Shown here one piece after another: positions 59,930 through 64,000 of a stretch of 64,000 nt of DNA. The notes beneath the pieces were generated by a model. The model made no database searches. It saw only the letters and a program-made list of their open reading frames with translations, and was not told the DNA's origin. A program made the position numbers and the translations under genes. Source of the DNA: Diadema setosum (lineage: Eukaryota > Echinodermata > Echinoidea > Diadematoida > Diadematidae); NCBI GenBank assembly GCA_033980235.1, contig CM067059.1, positions 14,704,100 through 14,768,099 on the forward strand, read 5' to 3'. How positions within the stretch are numbered: the stretch's first letter is position 1; every line of letters begins with the position of its first letter.

Positions 59930-60730
59930 CATTAAAATCGCATTTTGATCAGTTTCCAGCGAGGACCTGCGTCGGCCAGAAAGAGGGGCGAAACGGGAGG
60001 AGGATAAAATTCCCCTGCTCAACCGAAGGAAAAATGCAGGCCCGCGGTTGCCCAGCACAATGGCGCGACGTTGCGCGTAATGATGGAAAATGTTCGCATA
60101 TCCCCATAGCGTCATCATTCAAAGTCCGAAGCGAGGAAGCAGCCCATCCCACTTAATCATGCTAATTCACCTTTTTTTCCCCTCTCCCTCTGCTCCATCT
60201 TCCTCAACATTCTCAAATCACAGCAGTATGATTGGGTTCAGTGTGGGGATAGGACCCTAAGGAGGACCACACGACTTGCAGAATTTAACCCCTTCATTGC
60301 CCGGACAGCAGAAAATCGCTCCTCCCAGAGTAAGCCTACACGCCCTGCTTTCTTTGGGGCAGTGTAGGTTTTAGCGGCGCAGTATTATTCCCCGGAGTGT
60401 TGTGCCCCTCTGGATTTGAAGTAGTTCGTCATACGCGTGACCGAGCAGGGTAGTGTGTGCAGGCGATCTCGCTCCGCACTTTTCTTCAACGCCACATCTC
60501 CCGTAGAAGGCAGACGATAGACGACTACGCCTGATTAGCGGGAAAGAAAAGGCCGAGCGCGCTATATTAATCATTAAACAAATTCTGATCGCGATAGTGC
60601 ACCACGGCGTACAAGAACGCGAAAGTAAGATGGCTAACCAACAAATCGTAATCAAGTAAATTGCTCCAAGACTACTTTTCGCCCCTCTGGCAGCACAAGC
60701 CTCGTGGCGAAGAACCTAATCAAACAGAGG
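59930..60730. promoter_or_regulatory. GC-richer island in far upstream region; candidate regulatory or promoter sequence
   Basis: Two CpG-containing patches (about 59960-60150 and 60280-60730) in AT-rich DNA, with overlapping open frames on both strands that share no protein motif. It could belong to vsx or to an unseen neighbour. Confidence 0.27.
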
Positions 60731-61156
60731 GAGTTCGGGTCAACATTTTCAACAAACGCTCTGACGTGTTTGCGATCATCAAAGCACCATCATTGTGATG
60801 TATATAGCCTAATTATGTGTTTGTGTGTATGATTTAGCTGAAGTGAACACTTATGACTTTGCATGAAATGAAAATTGTATTCTCTAAAAAGAAACGTATT
60901 ATGCTAACATGACTTCTGTATAAGTATGTGTATAATTCTCTCTCTCCCTCTCTCTTTGAATCATATATAAGCATATAGATAAATGAAAAAAAAAGATATA
61001 TACACTTATTATGTTCAAAACTATTTACATTTTTTTTTTCAATTTCTAGGGGTGAATTTTTGTGTGTGGCCTTTGACAGAAGTGGGTACTTTCTTTTGCT
61101 GTCCAGTGTAATATCATATCATATAATATATGTATTTATGTAGGCCCTATAATACT

Positions 61157-61160
<4 letters not shown>
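60731..61160. other. AT-rich sequence, nothing recognised
   Basis: Short CT run near 60940 only. Confidence 0.6.

Positions 61161-61244
<84 letters not shown>
61161..61244. repeat. (CA)n then (TA)n microsatellite
   Basis: CA repeat of about 66 bp followed by TA repeat of about 18 bp. Confidence 0.97.
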
Positions 61245-61245
<1 letters not shown>

Positions 61246-61779
61246 CATAATAATAATGTCACAATAGAGGAATGCATTAAATGCCAATTGCCTTGATTTT
61301 ATTCGAAATCCGAATTTTCGGGGGCCTCCCCCTGAAGGGGAGGGGGAATCCCCCGTATATTATAGTTATAATGCTTGTCTAATTTACATGGAGAAAGAAT
61401 GCAAACTTAGTGCAAAATTGACATTTTATGAACATATTTCTTGAGTGCTTAGATATCAGAATTTTGCATAAGGTACATTATAATGACAATATCGTCATGT
61501 ACCCATATCTATATATTCGTATTCTATTACAATATATGGAATACAATGTGTCGTCTCTGAATTGCTAAACTCATTAATATATGCAATCCATCCATTCAGA
61601 CAGATGTGCTGCTGGTCACAATACTTCGCATTCCTCGTATTTATTGCAGTATAACGGCGAGATGGAACAGTGTCTGCTTATGTGATACCTGACTGCCATA
61701 ACTCGAGTCGACAGTTGAAAGGGACTGACATTACAAACATGTGAAATCAGTGACCGAATAAAGCACTGTAAATGAATGA
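61245..61779. other. AT-rich sequence before the pentanucleotide arrays
   Basis: Contains a small G/C hairpin-like patch, GGGGGCCTCCCCCTGAAGGG (about 61320). Otherwise unremarkable. Confidence 0.6.
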
Positions 61780-62111
61780 AATAGAATAGAATAGAATAGA
61801 ATACTAGTAGAATAGAATAGAATAGAATAGAATAGAATAGAATAGAATAGAATAGAATAGAATAGAATAGAATAGAATAGAATAGAATAGAATAGAATAG
61901 AATAGAATAGAATAGAATAGAATAGAATAGCATGGGATAGAATAGAATAGAATAGAATAGAATAGAATAGAATAGAATAGAATAGAATAGAATAGAATAG
62001 AATAGAATAGAATAGAATAGAATAGAATAGAATAGAATAGAATAGAATAGACAATAGAATAGACAATAGAATAGACGATAGAATAGAATAGAATAGAATA
62101 GAATAGAATAG
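61780..62111. repeat. (AGAAT)n pentanucleotide array 1
   Basis: About 330 bp of AGAAT units with few variants, including an ACTAGTAGA interruption near 61802 and GCATGGGATAG near 61929. The three long overlapping ORFs on the minus strand are products of the repeat, since the 5-bp unit has no stop in those frames. Confidence 0.98.
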
Positions 62112-62264
62112 TATACAAATAGTGAATGGACACGAGTGCAATGGTACCACGAGTAAAGACCATACACTATTTGTTTTATACAACGTCCAAGTAGATCTTT
62201 GTTATTTGATTGGAGGATTGTTGGGTAGGTCTAAGTATATAGGCCTAGAAGTCTATATATGTAT
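62112..62264. repeat. Duplicated flank F1
   Basis: From GTATACAAATAGTGAATGG to GGCCTAGAAGTCTATAT. It is near-identical to 62809-63060 apart from an approximately 100-bp hairpin present only there. Part of it (CAACGTCCAAGTAGATC to GGAGGATTGTTGG) recurs inverted at 62584-62625. Confidence 0.9.
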
Positions 62265-62583
62265 GAAAAATATAGCCATACTTACATGTGGATCCACTGC
62301 GATTCTCTTTCTGGCTTGTGCAATCAGTGTAGATACAGGTCACAGCTAGCGCTCGCGCTAATACACGTACACTAGCACTACGTAGGCCTACATTTTACGC
62401 GCATGCATGTACCGCACACGTATAAGTTACACTGTGCTAGCTGCATGCGATCCTCAATATTATGCAACACACAGTACATGCAGTACCGTACAATTTCTCT
62501 AACCGTGGAATAGAACGAAAAAATCGAACCAAAATTGCACGGCGCGTTGAATGGAGTACTTATTGAATATCACGTCACAGTCA
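62265..62583. other. Unique segment between inverted flank copies
   Basis: Lies between TTGGAGGATTGTTGG (about 62210-62224) and its exact reverse complement (62584-62598). Locally CG-rich (CTAGCGCTCGCGCTAATAC). No ORF of note. The 15-bp inverted repeats could be ends of a small mobile unit, but no target duplication was found. Confidence 0.5.
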
Positions 62584-62625
62584 CCAACAATCCTCCAACT
62601 AAGGATCTACTTGGACGTTGTATAA

Positions 62626-62808
62626 AATAGAATAGAATAGAATAGAATAGAATAGAATAGAATAGAATAGAATAGAATAGAATAGAATAGAATAGAATAG
62701 AATAGAATAGAATAGAATAGAATAGAATAGAATAGAATAGAATAGAATAGAATAGAATAGAATAGAATAGAATAGAATAGACAATAGAATAGACAATAGA
62801 ATAGAATA
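62626..62808. repeat. (AGAAT)n pentanucleotide array 2
   Basis: About 183 bp of AGAAT units. It ends with the same AGACAATAGAATAG variants that close array 1, so the arrays and their right flanks were duplicated together. Confidence 0.97.
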
Positions 62809-63060
62809 GTATACAAATAGTAAATGGTCACGAGTGCAATGGTACGAGATTTCGCACGAGGTGAAAGATAGAGGCGCTGTATTCAACGAGGCGAAGCCGA
62901 GTTGAATAGTGCGCCTCATCTTTCACCGAGTGCGAAATCTCGTTCCAGTGCACTAGTAAAGACCATACACTATTTGTTTTATACAACGTCCAAGTAGATC
63001 TTTGTTATTTGGTTGGAGGATTGTTGGGTAGGTCTAAGTATATAGGCTTAGAAGTCTATA
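62809..63060. repeat. Duplicated flank F2 carrying a long hairpin
   Basis: Same sequence as F1 but with an additional near-perfect palindrome at about 62834-62953. CGAGATTTCGCAC...GGTGAAAGAT pairs with ATCTTTCACC..GTGCGAAATCTCG, around a centre ATTCAACGAGGCGAAG that is itself palindromic. Confidence 0.93.
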
Positions 63061-63067
63061 TGAATGA

Positions 63068-63689
63068 AATAGAATAGAATAGAATAGAATAGAATAGAAT
63101 AGAATAGAATAGAATAGAATAGAATAGAATAGAATAGAATAGAATAGAATAGAATAGAATGGAATAGAATAGAATAGAATAGAATAGAATAGAATAGAAT
63201 AGAATAGAATAGAATAGAATAGAATAGAATAGAATAGAACAGAACAGAATAGAATAGAGTAGAATAGAATGGGATAGAATAGAATGGGATAGAATAGAAT
63301 AGAATAGAATAGAATAGAATAGAATAGAATAGAATAGAAAAGAATAGAATAGAATAGAATAGAATAGAATAGAATAGAATAGAAAAGAATAGAATAGAAT
63401 AGAATAGAATAGAATAGAATAGAATAGAAAAGAGAACAGAACAGAATAGAACAGAACAGAATAGAATAGCATAGAATAGAATAGAACAGAGAATAGAACA
63501 GAACAGAACAGAATAGAATAGAATAGAATAGAATAGAATAGAATAGAATAGAATAGAATAGAATAGAACAGAACAGAATAGAATAGAATAGAATAGAATA
63601 GAATAAAATAAAATGAAATAAAATGAAATAAAATAAAATAAAATGAAATAAAGTAGAATAGAATAGAATAAAATAAAATAAAATAAAAT
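63068..63689. repeat. (AGAAT)n pentanucleotide array 3 with AGAAC and AAAAT variants
   Basis: About 620 bp. AGAAT units dominate to about 63235. AGAAC and GGGAT variants then appear (63236-63500). The last about 90 bp drifts to AAAAT/GAAAT units. This is the most heterogeneous and longest of the three arrays. The minus-strand ORFs of over 220 codons are repeat artefacts. Confidence 0.97.
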
Positions 63690-64000
63690 GAGAACAACAA
63701 AACTGCGAATATAGCACAAATGGCTTTGCCATCAGCCAATGCAGGCAGCAGTAATGATCTATATTACAAAATTATCAATAGTATTGTGTGTGAGTTCGTG
63801 TGCGTGCATGCTTGTGCATGTTTGCTGGTCATCTGCAGCTTACATCTCTTGCCATCCATGGCATTTTATAGCTGTGATTAGGTGCACATACGGATATGAT
63901 CATTATTATCGGAAATGATATGACAGTCCCATGAAGGTGTGACTGGATAGGTAAAAGTTAATGATGGTGCAAACAGTGCAGTGTACTTCTCTCACCCACT
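63690..64000. other. Right-hand end, nothing recognised
   Basis: Mixed sequence with a short GTGTGTG patch; no repeat or ORF. Confidence 0.6.

Noticed and set aside
61616..63739. Several overlapping minus-strand ORFs of 100-232 codons rich in Leu, Phe, Tyr, Ser and Ile
   Set aside because: They are translations of (AGAAT)n. All frames of the repeat lack stops, so the length has no coding meaning.

Overview
The window reads as animal nuclear DNA. It is AT-rich, mostly non-coding, and dense with microsatellites, LINE and MITE-like elements and satellites. Short coding blocks have canonical GT/AG splice sites. Repeat style and protein sequence suggest a marine invertebrate deuterostome, possibly an echinoderm; this placement is inference.

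One host gene can be assembled, on the minus strand: the 5' half of a vsx / Chx10 (visual system homeobox) gene. Exon 1 (41010-40575) carries the MTG start and the eh1-like octapeptide FAIHELLGL. Exon 2 (19679-19574) carries the basic run leading into the homeodomain. Exon 3 (4487-4364) carries homeodomain residues 6-46. Phases match at both junctions (phase 1, then phase 2), giving 666 nt or 222 codons. The rest (VWFQN helix, CVC domain, C-terminus) must lie left of base 1. Introns are about 20.9 kb, 15.1 kb and more than 4.3 kb. A TATA-like box lies about 470 bp upstream of the ATG, and the window to the right is upstream or intergenic DNA.

Layout by region. 1-4363 (intron 3): a decayed LINE reverse transcriptase split by two nested insertions, a hAT-like element with a perfect 8-bp target duplication and a TTAA-flanked palindromic element, then a two-monomer satellite full of ATGGCGGCCAT palindromes ending near exon 3. 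4488-19573 (intron 2): an isolated L1-type ORF1 with its own poly(A) signal, an approximately 360-bp tandem repeat carrying splice-donor consensus motifs, and an uninterrupted 983-codon endonuclease/reverse transcriptase ORF in antisense orientation to vsx. 19680-40574 (intron 1): a second copy of the palindromic element, a 50-bp-scale minisatellite, a compact hAT-like MITE, another foldback element and a 195-bp inverted repeat close to exon 1. 41011-64000: promoter region, a third palindromic copy, a second long hAT-like element with a 168-bp tandem array, and three (AGAAT)n pentanucleotide arrays with duplicated flanks.

Apart from vsx and the retrotransposon ORFs I see no convincing gene. 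Several GC-richer islands are offered as weak cis-regulatory candidates. I found no tRNA, rRNA or CRISPR array and no clear case of a new biochemical system. The most interesting material is the transposon stratigraphy and the repeats packed around the homeobox exons.
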